Source: Opisthorchis felineus
Taxonomy: Eukaryota; Platyhelminthes; Trematoda; Opisthorchiida; Opisthorchiidae
Length of the DNA: 64,000 nucleotides
Assembly (NCBI GenBank): GCA_004794785.1
Contig: SJOL01007527.1
Location: 479,369 to 543,368, forward strand
Direction: 5' to 3'
Shown piece by piece: positions 38,901 to 52,600 of this stretch. Each line of letters begins with the position of its first letter. The stretch's first letter is position 1. Below the pieces are notes generated by a model. That model was not told the DNA's origin, did not search any database, and worked only from the letters and a program-made list of their open reading frames with translations. Position numbers and translations under genes: made by a program.

Positions 38901-41900
38901 GATAAAGAATACCGCACAAACGAGCGGTCCATTCGAAGCCCGCCTGCATTTCCTGAGTATCCAAGTATTCGCACAAATTCAGGGAAGATGGGTGGCCTTT
39001 GTGCGGTACACTCGGAGAATATCGCAAACGAGAGACTCAGCTAAGTCTCCTGTTAGAACACAATTGGTGTTCAAACGTGTGATTCGCGAATTTCGCACAA
39101 TTTAGTTTCAAGCGGAACATAAGGTTGTAGAAACTCGGGGACCGATGGGCTCCAAGAAAGGCAAAACAGGTCGTGGGCTGTATTCAGCAACCTTAAGGAT
39201 AATTTTCCGTCGTGTTTGTTTCTTTTCGGCTATTTGGCCTCTGTTGATCCAGGGGAATGTGTATATGCCATTCAGATTTCCTCGGAGTAGCTTAATTAAC
39301 TAACTCCGATTTGGGGATACAGATATTTGCATCTTTGTATAGTCACTGTGCTGGCATACTCCCCAACGGGACTATAAGTTGTCCAGTTCAGAGCCTTCAT
39401 GAAACGGAACAGAATTCACCATTGATGTGAGAGATATGAAGCATTTCGTTGTCTTACTCAAATGTCCCTCTCTGCTGTCCACTGCTGCCAACGACTGGCA
39501 ATGTTCTGATGTACGTATCAGAGTCCGATCGGCCGGTCATTCAGTTCTACTTGCAAGTTCTGGCTTAGAGCGACTAATCAATATAACCCTATTTGATAGC
39601 ATTGATCGATTATATCGAATTTAGAAAACCTGTTGAAAATCCGCCGTCATAAGTTGGGTGTAGATCCAAAATTTGTACATCATTCCACTTTCTTATGGAC
39701 CACCATGAGTGCACTAGACTGTATTGTTGTTAGTGGGAGATGTTCAAGAAACTCGAAACTTTGAAAAGATTCCCCACCAGATTAGTATTGAAACGAGGAG
39801 TGTAACTGCCAAAAATTTAAGAACATCATACAGAGAGATTCAGCTCGGTTCCAGGTGAGTCTCCCTTCAAAACTAAATCGGTATGCGAATGAGTATATTC
39901 CGCAAAAACTAATTACTTTAATTGAATATAATTAAGGATGCCTACCCGATGAAAGGGCAAAGGAAATAAAACGGCGAGTCCAAACGTTTGTAATATTCGC
40001 AATTCTATGAGGTAACGAGGGACTGGCGACTTGTTCATGCGCGCTCGAATGTTCCACCAACTATCCGTCCATACAACCTCGTACTTTACTCAGAAAATAA
40101 AAGAACAACTACCCATTTGTCTTAGAACTGGGAAGGTCAAACACGTGACCGCCGGAATGAATGCTCACGTGATTGATACAAACCATCCGATTACTCCGAA
40201 CATAGAATGTTTAGCAAGAATGACATTGCAGATCGCAGTTTCCAAGCTGACATCAAGGATCACGTGATAACAACTTGATCAAGGAAGTGAATACACGAAA
40301 CCTATCAAAATCCTCAAGTATAAAGAATCATGCCTGGACAAAGACCTAAACTCACCTGTGCCAGGTAGTAGAGGTATTGTAACACAGGAGCCTTGCGAAG
40401 AAGCAGACCGTGATTAATACTTTCGGCAAGCAAGAAACAGGTTACTAAATGGTGCAGATTGCCAGCCTCTCCACAGTGTGGTCTCAGAGCGAAAGTGTTC
40501 AGACCACGGTAGCTATGAGGGAGGATAGGATATAAAAAATAGGATATAGATATTGGTAATGCAAGTTCAGTGGTTAGTGCAGAGATGAGTAACACCGCTG
40601 ATTAGCGAATCCGCCGTCTTTCTTAGGGCGACGGACCACCCACCCCCCTAGCGAAGAAAGAGGGCTGTTCGAATGGCTTTTTGACCCGATAATTTGAGAC
40701 GAATCACGGCGACCAAGAATGAAATCCAACTTGTGAATTATGGGATGCTACTGTGATATACTTTCAAACACAGTTGCGATGCGACTCGTGGGATGATTGG
40801 GAAACTTGACAACAATGTGGTAATTGCGGAAAAATGAAATCTTCAGTACTACACAACTTTCATTCAAAAGTGCGAGGCATTGTTGTTATTCCTACCAAAG
40901 AATTTACCCTTGGAAAGTCTTACTCAGCTGTAATGGCCTAACGCCCACATTAGGCATTCTCAGACAATAGTAAATATGATAATAACAATAAGATTATCGT
41001 TCGGCTGTAGCACCCTTTCAGTGTCTAGCTGCCATGCCACCCGGAGGCAGAGGTACTGTCCCGCGGCCCAAACCCATGCCGGTTATTAAGTTCACGCCTT
41101 AACCACTAGGCTATCTCAGAAAATGCGTTCAGATCCGAGGAGGATCGTCGCAAGTCACGAGGATTAACCAAACCAACATTTCGACAGGCAGGTTGGGCTT
41201 TTGAAAAATATCACCTGAAAGCTCATACTTAAATGTGACGTTTAGCCGGTCACTGCTGTTGGGCAAACTGGTAGACCGTTGTTGTTGTTGTGTGATTAGT
41301 TGGTGTGATCTCTTGATGGGCCAAATGCACCGTAGACAAACCGAAGCTAGCCACATTATACTACTGCAGCGCAACGAGAGACAGAACTACTGTTTTTTTC
41401 TTCTGAAAGCGACCAAATGCGCTAAGATATGTTCCACCTTGAACGTCATGTTTGAATTCTGCCGCTTATAGCAAATCACTCATCGAAACAAACCTTTTGT
41501 GCAGTGTGGTGGGGCAAAAATCAAAGACCACAGTTTGTAGATGTTTTCGTAGACTTCAACACTAATGCTGCTGTGAAGGAGTCAGAACTGATCTATGCGC
41601 ATCACGCTTCCACACTCCAAATTCTGAACATGTTCCATAACCGAAACAACCCGCAATGAAATGACAAGAACCATTGCTGACCGGTACAAACAGGAATACG
41701 TTCGGTGCAAATGACACTGAAAGTTTGGAAAAAACGTAGGCAGAGTGAATGCCTCCTCACCTTCTGAACTGGTTCAGCTGTGTAAGATTCGCGTACATAT
41801 AAAATATGTAGTAAGAATAGGGCGGGTTCTCCGGAAGACAATAGTTTTCTGGTGTTGGAGTTGTATGATTGAAAACGACCTTGTCGGATTTGGACTCGTC

Positions 41901-44900
41901 ATCAACAGAGTCGAATCCTGTCACATATTGCAGGAATGCGTGCAGCTCCGGGTGAGATTTGGGGTCCGCCGTTACTTCGAACAACGGTTGAAACACATTT
42001 GTAAGAATATCCTGCAAGTACGAGAAACAGCAAGATTTTCGGGTTCAACTACTCGAATATGTTCGTCATTAAATAGGGAATTATTGCGGCTCAAGAAAAC
42101 GAAACAGTGGGAATAACTTGTGGGAAACTTGTCGAACAGCCAATCAGCGGAGCTGAAATAAACACACTATTGTTAGAAGAGTGGATGAAATGGACAGCAC
42201 TAGCCTGGCACAGTAAACAATAGTACGTAGATAGGTGATGCTTTAGTTTGAATGCACTGGTGACACACAGCGACTGGAGGTCGACGCCGAAGAGAACCTG
42301 TTTAGTGATAGGTAAAGTAAGCGACAAGACGAATGAGCAGTTATATTCAACCAGGAAGTGTCTTTCTGAAACCTAAACTCTGTGTTGAAAAGACGACACG
42401 CACATCATACAATCTCTTAATGGTCGCCAAGCTCCGTTATATCGTCATTCTTTATAAAATTGACCTCATGGGCTCCAGTCGAAATTATCTACTGCATTTC
42501 CCGTTGTACCGACGTCCGGTTGCTATCATTTGCCAACCGAATCGGCTTCCTCCGTCACACCACACGTATCAGCGCACCTTACTTTCATAATAGCCGTCTT
42601 CTAGTCACCACGTTAACTTTACTTCCACTGAGATGCACCAACCTCTAAAATACAACCATTGTGGGGACTTTGAGCAGGGGCCCTACAAATGAGCTACTGA
42701 GACTGAGATTGGGCACCACCCAACTGACTCAGGGTCAGAAGCAAAAAGCGGGTAGGTAGGCAAACGCTATCATGGAAAACGGCAATCCTTGATCTACAGG
42801 AGGCAAACAGGTTACTGTTCCGTCGATCATTGGCCGTCGAATGTAGAACATCAGTGGATTCCTTCGCAGGAGCTTGAACACTCCAACGCAAAACCCTATT
42901 GGCGATAGGTTTGCGGACGATAAGCCATGATTGCGGAACGCGAAGTGAAAACGGCCACTGTCAAGTTGAGTTGGGAGTTTAATGCATTATTGGGTGATAT
43001 CTGTGCGGCCCGCCTTGCGCGTGTTTGGACCGCAAACAGGATGGCGTGCAGATACCTTAGCGCTCAGTTAGACAACAGCTACTCTTATTTTGTCACAGCA
43101 TATCATTATGTGGCACCGATTGTGGAGAACAAGGCTGTCCTTCGGAGACAGTGAGACAGCATATGCCCAAACTATCTTAGCCTATTGCACTTTATTTGCC
43201 GCTCGAGGAAGGTTGATTTGACGTCCATTAAGGCGGTCAAACATCACCCAGCCGCGAATTCCTCATCGCAACTTAACTCTCGTAATAGCCCCAGGTCACT
43301 GACTAGATGAGGACGCTTTGGGTCCGCGCATCATAGCAGCCGGGTCACTGATCCATTTCCGCAATCGCAAAAAGAAACGCGAGCGAAACACGTGACGTCA
43401 ACTGCCAGCGTCAAGGGTCCTTAAAATTTCAGAAAGAAATCAGCGAAGCACTAAACTGCACACTTCCACTCTGAAAAGTCAACGACTTTGTCCACCCCAC
43501 CGATTTTCGCTCATAGTAGGGACCACCACACTACACGATTGTTGGAGCACTTAGCTCGTTTATCTTAATTCAGCCTATGGTAGTCCTACGATCGAAAAAA
43601 AGTTTGATATATTTGAGTACAGGGAGATATAAGCAGTTTGGGAAAGTAGAGGGGTTACGGTTGATGAACGGAAAAGGCAGGAACTGAATATGTCCGTAGG
43701 CTTAGGTCAGGTAAAACAGGTCGAAAGGTGCCATGAATCCATCAGTGATGTCCTCAATTTGGTTAACGCTCCTGGAAATGCACAATATACGTCAAGCTAA
43801 AAGCATCATAAAACAGTATGATCTATGACACAAGCAATGTTAACTAAAATGACTTTTGGGGTCATACGTACATTCGAATTCACTGAAATAAATATGATGG
43901 ATATCCCCGTAGCTGACAATATACCACGTTCTACCGCACAATGTGGAGCTGCGCAAAAGCTGTCCGGAGATTCCGTTGCGGAAATGCTTGATCGAATGTC
44001 CCTAGTCTTGACAAAATTAGTGTGAAACGATCACCCAAAAATTTCAAACAAGCCTCTTGGAGAACTTATTCATCCTCCGAATGACAGCTCTAAACAAATC
44101 CACAGAGGTTCAAACTGATTCCTGGACGAAGAACACAGCGAAGCGAGTGCACTTGTATTCGTATTAAGGGGACTGAAAAACATTCATCATAATGTTGGGC
44201 ATTACAAAACCGTGAAACCCATTTCTTTGTTCATCCATAAAGGAACACACCAACGGCGTAATGAAGAGCTCTACGGGGACGGCAAAAAAACAGCCTCCAA
44301 ACAAAGCTTTGAAAATACGATGAGGATATCTGAGTTTTACCGACACATATCTGGTTTGTACGAACTGATGACATTCGCACAGACCATGAAAACAACACTA
44401 AGATGACAGACTGGTTAATGAGTGCCAGGAACCGTTGCGACTATATTATACGCCGTTCCACAGTGATTGAACACTGCGTCCTGTGCAGAGTCCAAGTGTG
44501 CAAATTATCTGTGCGTCATTACCGTGCTTGGGATGATCCCACTGCGTCCGAAAACAATAGTAGGAAACCTGGCTCACAACCAGACCTGATGATGGATTTT
44601 CGGGTTACCAGGTCGTCTACGGAATCGAACAAATGAACATAAACTGACGAATGCAATGTTCAGGGTTGCCGCTAGTTACCTGCCATGATTACAGTGATTG
44701 AAACGATCGGTCGTTGGCTTGTTCGCTGAGCTTGGCAATTTGGTTGCAAACGTTTCATCACCCGAAACGATCACCCGGACCTACCAACCGTTCTCTATGA
44801 AAGCGTCACCATAAAATGCTGACCTCTGGATCGATATTGTGAAATAAGCCATCGCCAAGCGAGAACTCAATAAGCTATACAGGCGTGCTCAGGTCACTAA

Positions 44901-46644
44901 AACCACAACTATGAACCTCACACTCAGTGCAGAACAGCAAATGTGAATAGCGAATGAAATAAACGGCTGTAAAAAATGTACCTGAAAATATTTCATTGAA
45001 CCTTTGGCGTGATATACGTCAAACAGGCGGGGTACTTGGATGAGCCAACGCACGTTATCGGAGTAAACCTGACAATTTGTGGCCCATTTGGCAAGATTAT
45101 CCCACTCATTAATAGAACGCCCGTAGATTGACAGTCGCGGCTCTGCATTCTGATATTTAGACTCGGCCAAATCTGCAAACACTTCCTGAAATAGCACACG
45201 GAGACGTGAAGACATAAGCAAAAGAATGGAACAAACGTGGAAAACAAACACATGAGGTATGACCAATGACAGATGGCCACGTCCAACAGGCTGACACGCT
45301 TACTTAATACTCATAAATCTCTCAGTTTGGATGTTATTCAGTCAAAAATGAAAACGGAACAGCAGCTACCTATACAAACAGCATTCCGCTCAATAGCAGC
45401 AAGAAAAATCACTGGTTGACGTTCATCGACTACACCCACCTAACAGGCTTTAAAGGGGACGAAACTAGTTGGACGCAGATTTTGATAAAGTTTCGCATAC
45501 TACATAGAACCCTTGAGATACCTTTGTGCTCAGTTGTACTTTTCTCATTGAGTAGCCTATCCTCAGTGAATTAATTCAATCCCGTCAACTGGTTGTTAAC
45601 TTTCCCACGAGATACCTTGTGATCTATTCACATCGTTTCGTTGTGTTTATCCCGCCGTGCAGTTTACTCGACTAGAGGAACTAGGCTAATTCATAGAAAA
45701 CCTGACAAAGGTATTGAAGCTTACAAACTACAGCGATCTCTACTCAGCCATAGTCTGATAATGCCAAGACCAAGTAACAAATGAAAAAGCTGTCCGAAAC
45801 CTGGGGTAAGGACAAGAAAAAAACGTGTGATAATAGTAAAGTGCAAACTGAAATGCAACCAAGTACAGGTGGTGTGAGGCGCAAGAGCTGGCAAACCGCA
45901 TACCGAGCTGTCAAGGGCAAAGTTTGGGTTGGGCATCTGTGTTCTACGTCCACGTCCGAAAACAAGAGCAACACGAGTGCAAAAGTCCAAAAATACGATT
46001 GAAATTCACAATGTTGATCAATAAAACATGAGACATGAGATGATAGACAGGTAAGGAGACAGCGAAAGAAATTTGTCTGAACATGATGCATTGAAACCGA
46101 AGGGTTACGCCCAAACGTGAGCATGGGATGAATAGGCGGGCGTTTTCGAAATAAACAGACTATGCTGAAGGTTGCAGGTCTGCTTATGAAGCCTACGGAA
46201 AGAAACTCATTAGAATTAGCTAAATACACTCATTTGCATACCACATGGCTTTCACGGAAGACTCAAATGAAGCCCAGCTGAATCTCCAGCTTATGATGTT
46301 CTTCAACTGAATATGCTGCTGAATGGGCTGTCGAAGAATTTTCAGCAACCTTATGAAGTATGGTGACTGTGGGAGGTGGCTATTGGTATGGTCCTCCCAC
46401 TGTTTAATACCTTCGAGGAAACAAGCGCATCTGGTCGTATAGGAAAGACAGTCGCAAATTATATAGACCAAGAGTATAGCGCATGTTCACACAGCCGCAA
46501 TCACGATGACAGTTGGGGAGAGAGTACTGGACACTCACGCATGGATGAAGTTTAAGGATATCATGACGACATACAACACGACAGTCTACAAACAGGTTCC
46601 AATTGGCAACCATGCATCACTCATCCTTAATTTATAGATGGAAG

Positions 46645-46679
<35 letters not shown>

Positions 46680-49600
46680 GGCCCCAATAATCCTACCCAA
46701 GAGAGACCAGCCACTCGATTAAGTTTACTCCACTTCGGTCCTGTTATATTTGGCTAGAAAATGATTACTTTTGAGAGATTACTTCCAAGTTCCAACCACT
46801 CTAGACGTTTCCGGTGGGCAGTCTCCCTTCCAAACAAAAAGTAGGATGCAAAACTCGTGTTCTGTTTTCTTACCAAGTAGGAACATGACTATCCGCACTA
46901 CACATCAGTTCACTCGAAACGTAGTTGAGGCGTCCAAACATGACGTTCATTTGCATGTACTTGAAACACTACGTTAATCCATCGAAAATAAACCCCACAA
47001 AGCAGAACCCCACAATGGTCCTCGGGCTTTTCGGATCGCCCCTCACCGGGGTGCATGACACCATCGTCCCTTATGTATACTACGCGAGCAGTAAAAACAG
47101 GAACAGGAACTAAAAAAACATCTTAAAAGACACACTGATGCAAACACTCACTTGGAGTTGTGGGAATAACTCAAACCGGCACTTTGTTAGAACCGGTTGC
47201 CAGTCAATTAACGATACTAAACATACAATGATCACTCAACGGATACGAACTCCCACAAAAAAGAACACAATGCGGTTCCGTGAGATTCCAACAAACACCA
47301 AGGTGCACTGAGCTTTCGTGCATTTTTTACGCCAGTTAGGTCCATATCATGATTTTCAACTGTTTGACGAACAAATACCATAGATGTCTTCTTCTGTAAG
47401 GATCACCTTGCAAGTGACAACGGTTGTAATTGGTCACTTATGAGTTCTTCAGATGTTTAGGCTTCTCCTGGACCCAGTATCGAAAGAGACCACCTTTAGT
47501 GAGTACCTGCAAGCAGGCTCTAGAGTTGGAATAACACAATGCTAGGTACAAAGAGAATGCGCGCGATTTCCCCTAGAGTCTCAAGCGCAATTCATGTTGG
47601 CATTTCGAACGCCCACCGTGCCTATCAGTTTACCCCTGAATAAGTCCCTCATACCCTATCCTTTACCATATGATGCGTTACCGAATAGTCCGGATGTGTT
47701 TCGTCACAATAACATCAGTCCCTTTACTTATTATTCAACCACATGCGTCACTTAGCTGTGTCCTCGACCTGTGTTGTCCAAGCTCGCGCTGCTCAACTAT
47801 TCCTTTCACATTCATACAACTCGTTAATTCTCGTCCACCATATTCCTGTAAAAACAACAGAGCCCAATCCGATTGGTCGTCCCTTTTTCAAGATTGTGCT
47901 GCACCAACTGATTGCTGGTCTGTTCGCCGAACTTCGCTACTGACTTACATCTGTTTTTGGTACAGCACGAGTTTTTACTCTGATCTTTTGATGGCCTTAT
48001 GCTACTGATGTCTATGAGGTAGGACGCTCAAAGCGCCCTCGCTGGCGATCCCACGGTAGCATCGGTAACCGCAACAACCCTGAAGCTCAAAAGATTTTCG
48101 TCTCGGCTGTCCTCGTAACAAACTTTGGAACTTGAATTTACTCCTATCTCTCTCACTTGACAGTTTTCATCTAGTGATAAAATAACAGTAATATGGCGCA
48201 CAATTATTCTGTCTGGTTTCGAACACTGTTTCCGTTTGGTAGTCATATTAACCGTGTATAAGTGCCAACAGTAGCCCTTCGGGTTGAATACACTTCCGTC
48301 TGGGAACTTCTGATTAATTGTTGTCTTTAAAAATTTCATCTAGGCTAGGACAGTAAATGATGAACGATATCTTGTGGTCACTTGAAACATTGCTCACCGA
48401 ATGGAGAATTTAACAGTGCGCCTAGAAAACCAGTGCAGACAAGTGACTAACCTTCAATACATGGGCAAAGAAAACGCCTTTAATATAATTGTCCGTCTTG
48501 AGGAAGACTTCTCGGAGTCGACTTTGACCGATGGGATTATACTTTGCGTTGAACTTATCAAACCGATGGAAGGTGTTGCGGTCCTGAGCGGAAAGAAACC
48601 ACAACAGAAATATACCATTATAAATGGGGATAGTGTTACCCAACTAATTCACGAAGAATAACCTTTCAAAGTCATGACATTTTCAGCTCTCACACTACCG
48701 TTCATTGACGGACTTATGAGGTGGTTGCTCAGAGAAAGTGATCACTGCAATTTGTATAGAGATAAGTTTGTGCTGTTCAACGGAATTTCAGATAAATAGG
48801 GTTGGCTGGACGATGCAATCGCCGCCACGCCCAACGGCAGCAACCTCTGTATTACTCCAACCACGCAAACAGTTAAAACAAAAAAGGTATTGACGCAGCC
48901 TGTCAGAACTATCCACTGTGTCAGGATGTCTGAACACCAGATCCAATGAACTCGGAATTCCAGCAAATCACTGTGTTTCGGAACCATACTGCTGATAAAT
49001 TATACGTTATCAATATTACTTCAACGGTGTCCTTTGGCATTTCAGAAGTCAGTTCATCCAGTCAACCGCATGCATCTAAAAATTCCCTAAACGGGACGGC
49101 GTCGTAAAACAAATTATTAACCACAGTGAAGGAGATTGGTGGACGACTCAGAATACAGGAGGAAGCGCCCAAGTGGCGGAAATCCTAGATACCAGAGATA
49201 GGGAATCCCAAGGATCTAGTCGCTTGCAAAGAGATCCAGCCTGCAAAGTTACTAACATGGATTGAAGTCTTGTGGTCACCAAATAAACTTCCCCAACAAG
49301 AGTTCAATAGGTTTCGAACCACCATATAAAAACAGCAGTTTCGCTGCAGAAGCTCAACAACAAAAGCGTCAGTAACCTAACCAGAATTGACTGTGAAAAT
49401 GAACAAGAAAGACGGAATAACATGTCCACGTTACACCAGGTTCTATCACACGCACGCTGACTACAAGAAACACGCAGTGAAAACTCACCGCATGAACATC
49501 CAGATTGTCGATACTCAGATCATAGGCGGTAACACCAACTTGGTCTATCAGCTGAGGGAGAGGGCAGAAGAGAAACCAGTTTTCATCATATCTTTGAAAA

Positions 49601-52600
49601 TATCCTATAAGCAGAGTGAACACACAAAAGTAACAAAAGGGAAGGGCAATCGCTTGCATCAACAGGAAATTATGAACAAAAATCGCAAGTCCGCTGGCCA
49701 ACCGGTCAGTAGACTCCGAATAACCGGACGGCTTGTGTAGACAGCTACATGTACAGAAACCTCAACATTTACTGCCACCCAGCTGCCCCTTTCTGGAGAG
49801 GTCGATCAAGCTTCGATTCTCCGAAGAAGGCCATACCTGTTGAAAGAAGCTTCGTGGGGGGGGGGAGGGGAACCGAGAGCGACCTCCACTGAGTGATCAC
49901 TCTCGGATGGGGAACAAGCCTTAAAAAGTCTAAAAATACAGCCCTAAACTATAGGTCTGATTAAACGTGCCAAATAAAGGCTGTGCTTCAACTTCTGGAC
50001 AAGGTTTGTGCTAGGACTGTGTGACCTATGCGATTTTCCAGTCTTAGATTCAACTGAAAATCAAATCAAAGCAGGTTATCAGTACTGGTGCGCAGGCTCG
50101 AAGTCACTCGCTGAAAGGCTAGACCAAAGTGCAGTGCCTTAAAATTTAATGGCTGAGAAATATAGACAGCCCGGATGGGTATACATTCACGAGCAGTAAT
50201 GATAGGTCACATAATCAATCAGCTTTACGAAATTTATAAATGCACTTATATGGTAATGGACAAACCTGTTGCAAAGTCATCGGTTGACCTGTTTTTTGGT
50301 CTTCGCAAACAAGTACATCTCCCTTGGTTCGAATAGTCTTTTTGATAAATCTCAAAAGGTGTTTCTGGTTCATACAGGATGCTGCGTGAAGGTGCGTGTC
50401 CACCTAAACCGAGTAAGCAAGAGAGAGTGAGAAAGAGAAAGGAGAGGAGATTGTGCAAAACCAACAGACTTGATTAGTTGTGTACATTGGCGACAGTACA
50501 ACGCTACTTTTTAGGCAGAGCATACCCACACAATAAAGTCAATTAGGTTGAAATAATATGATATCTTCCAGCGTCGAATTCATTCGCTGTTGTCAACAAT
50601 GGATGGATCTCAATATAGGGCGAATCTAGCATAATTTCAACCGCTGGAAGTGAAGTGTGCAAAGAAGCAGGAGCAATGGAAACAAACAAAATTGCTTTAC
50701 GTTAAGGTCACTGTCATCATCAATCACCATCGACAGCATGACATCAGTGTTCAACACTGATGCTTCGCTGCCGTACAACCATGATTTAGTTGAAAGCCTT
50801 ATTGTGAGGGAAAGAATGAAAGCGAATGAGGAAGGGACTTGGCGCTCGCTTACTGCAATCATTCCGTGGTCGCTACATCCCCAGACACTCATTCAGCCAA
50901 TCTGGATAGAAACTGACAACAAGAACACCACTGACATCGATCAACAGCCATATCTTGTAACGTTTCCAACCAGGCACAGTGGGGATCACGCGGTCCCCAT
51001 CCTGGAAGGCGAGTGGCACCAACACCACCCAAACGTTTTGAAATCTCTTTCATACCCCTCTGTCAGGTCAAGGGTTGGCTACCTCTCTGCTTCTGCGACT
51101 TTGAATTGGACACGGAAAACTGAATTCTCTTCGACAAACGATAGTTCGTCATGCTCAATACATGACCTAAACAACGCAGCTTCTGGTGCTGGACACATTC
51201 TTCAATAGAAGTCCCCGTTGCACAACCGAAAACTCTCCATCTTATTGCCTCGTTACGGATTCTCCGACATCAACCCACACGAGCTATGAATTTGAGACAA
51301 CGGTTGTCGAACACCTGGAGACATCAGCTCCGTTGCTCGAACAGTCCAAGTCTTACAGGCATACGACTAAATAGCCCGTACTGTATTTTGATACAAACGT
51401 CCCCTAAGATTCAGGGATATACCGCTTTGACGCCATAGGTTCCCTAAATTAGCAAACGCGACCCGAGCCTTGCAGATTCGTGCATTGACCTAATCTGACA
51501 CACTACAACCGGAACTAATACGACTTCCAAGATACGTTTAACGCTCCTAAACTTCGGGTGCCTCTCCCTGGATTGTGAGTAGTGTGCTCAGTGACTGCAT
51601 GTCCAGGAGCATTACCTTACACTTTGTGGGTGCAAAATGAATGCCAAAAATACCTGCGCCTTCTCTTCCTTCGAAGCCCAGAACGATATCGTCTACATAT
51701 TTCAGTCAACCATAGCCAATCGCCAGCTGAACATCATCTACAATTAGTAACAGTAACAGTAAAGTGTGGAGCGTATGAACAGGACGGATGCGAAGAAAGT
51801 GAGGTCATCATTGCTGATAGATGAGCAATCAGCATTGCAAGATTCCATTCACACTTGCAGGGATTCATCCGCTGCTTATGGTAGGCTTGGACTGGCCAGA
51901 ACCTTGAAACTGTGATAAGTCCCTTTGATAGAGACCGACGAGCTCGGTCCCTGCGGGGTAGGCAAAATTTTTCACGAAATAATAACCAGTTCGACCTCAC
52001 ATCAACCGAATAAGGGACAGTATGGGTGGCCACCATAAGCCGGCTTCCCCGAGTGTTGTGGTACCGTGAGAATCACATGAACTAACAGCCACATTCCCAT
52101 TTAACTTTTTCATCATGAGAAAGCTGAACAGAGTGGGCGATGACGACTAAGTTGATGCTATCGTCCGGAAACCAGCACCAAGCACTATACAGAGGACTTG
52201 GGATGTTCGCTACTGTCACCCAAAAGGGCATGTGACTAGTTTCAGTATGCCCATCTGGTGAGCCACAATGAAGGCAAAACTCTATGTGGTTGGGTTATTA
52301 GAGTAACAGTAACAACATCCTTAGTGTCAACACTGGTTCGCACACAAACAGGACATGATGAATGGCAAATTCTATCGTACAAGGTAAGCAGATCCCTTCG
52401 AGAGAACATGCACTATTTAAGCCCCTATCGCTCTGGAAAGCATTCATGACCAAACGGTGAATGCGAACGTCATCGAAAAAACCTAACAAGCCAAATAGAG
52501 ATCGTGAAAAGCATACAGTTGACGACCGAAAAGCTGTCAAGATGCCACTAGAAAGGAGGCGAACAACAAGGATCAGGGATAGAAAATGATGAAATGCCAA

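Larger units (their letters stand above)
33836..40355 (-). other. AMP deaminase largest intron (6.5 kb)
   Basis: Donor CTGGCACAG|GTGAGTTT at 40356/40355. It holds three partial copies of the 307-bp hammerhead repeat (about 34345-34515, 38985-39200 and 39836-39902). Open frames at 35795-36091, 37309-37668 and 38618-38974 (minus strand) are moderately long, but I recognise no domain in them. They may be older repeat relics. Confidence 0.85.
45186..48451 (-). other. AMP deaminase intron
   Basis: A 3.3-kb intron. It contains a (TA)n run near 46.66 kb and a rearranged copy of the 307-bp repeat near 46.3 kb. The plus-strand frame at 47670-48008 has no recognisable domain. Confidence 0.85.

Noticed and set aside
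47670..48008. 112-codon plus-strand Cys-rich frame
   Set aside because: Overlapping open frames on the same strand read the same DNA; no domain, and it lies inside an AMP deaminase intron.
48401..48661. 86-codon plus-strand open frame
   Set aside because: Almost exactly antisense to AMP deaminase exon 48452-48583.
49387..49740. 117-codon plus-strand open frame with Cys/His spacing ([22 protein letters not shown])
   Set aside because: It overlaps AMP deaminase exon 49489-49551 on the other strand; the zinc-finger-like text is partly the complement of that exon. The spacing does not fit a C2H2 finger.
49850..49875. Possible G-quadruplex in a G-rich run
   Set aside because: Mainly one homopolymer-like G run with a single A, not four separated G tracts of even length.
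50657..51208. 183-codon plus-strand open frame, the second longest in the window
   Set aside because: It is the reverse complement of a LINE C-terminal region; the minus strand gives the recognisable [17 protein letters not shown] peptide.
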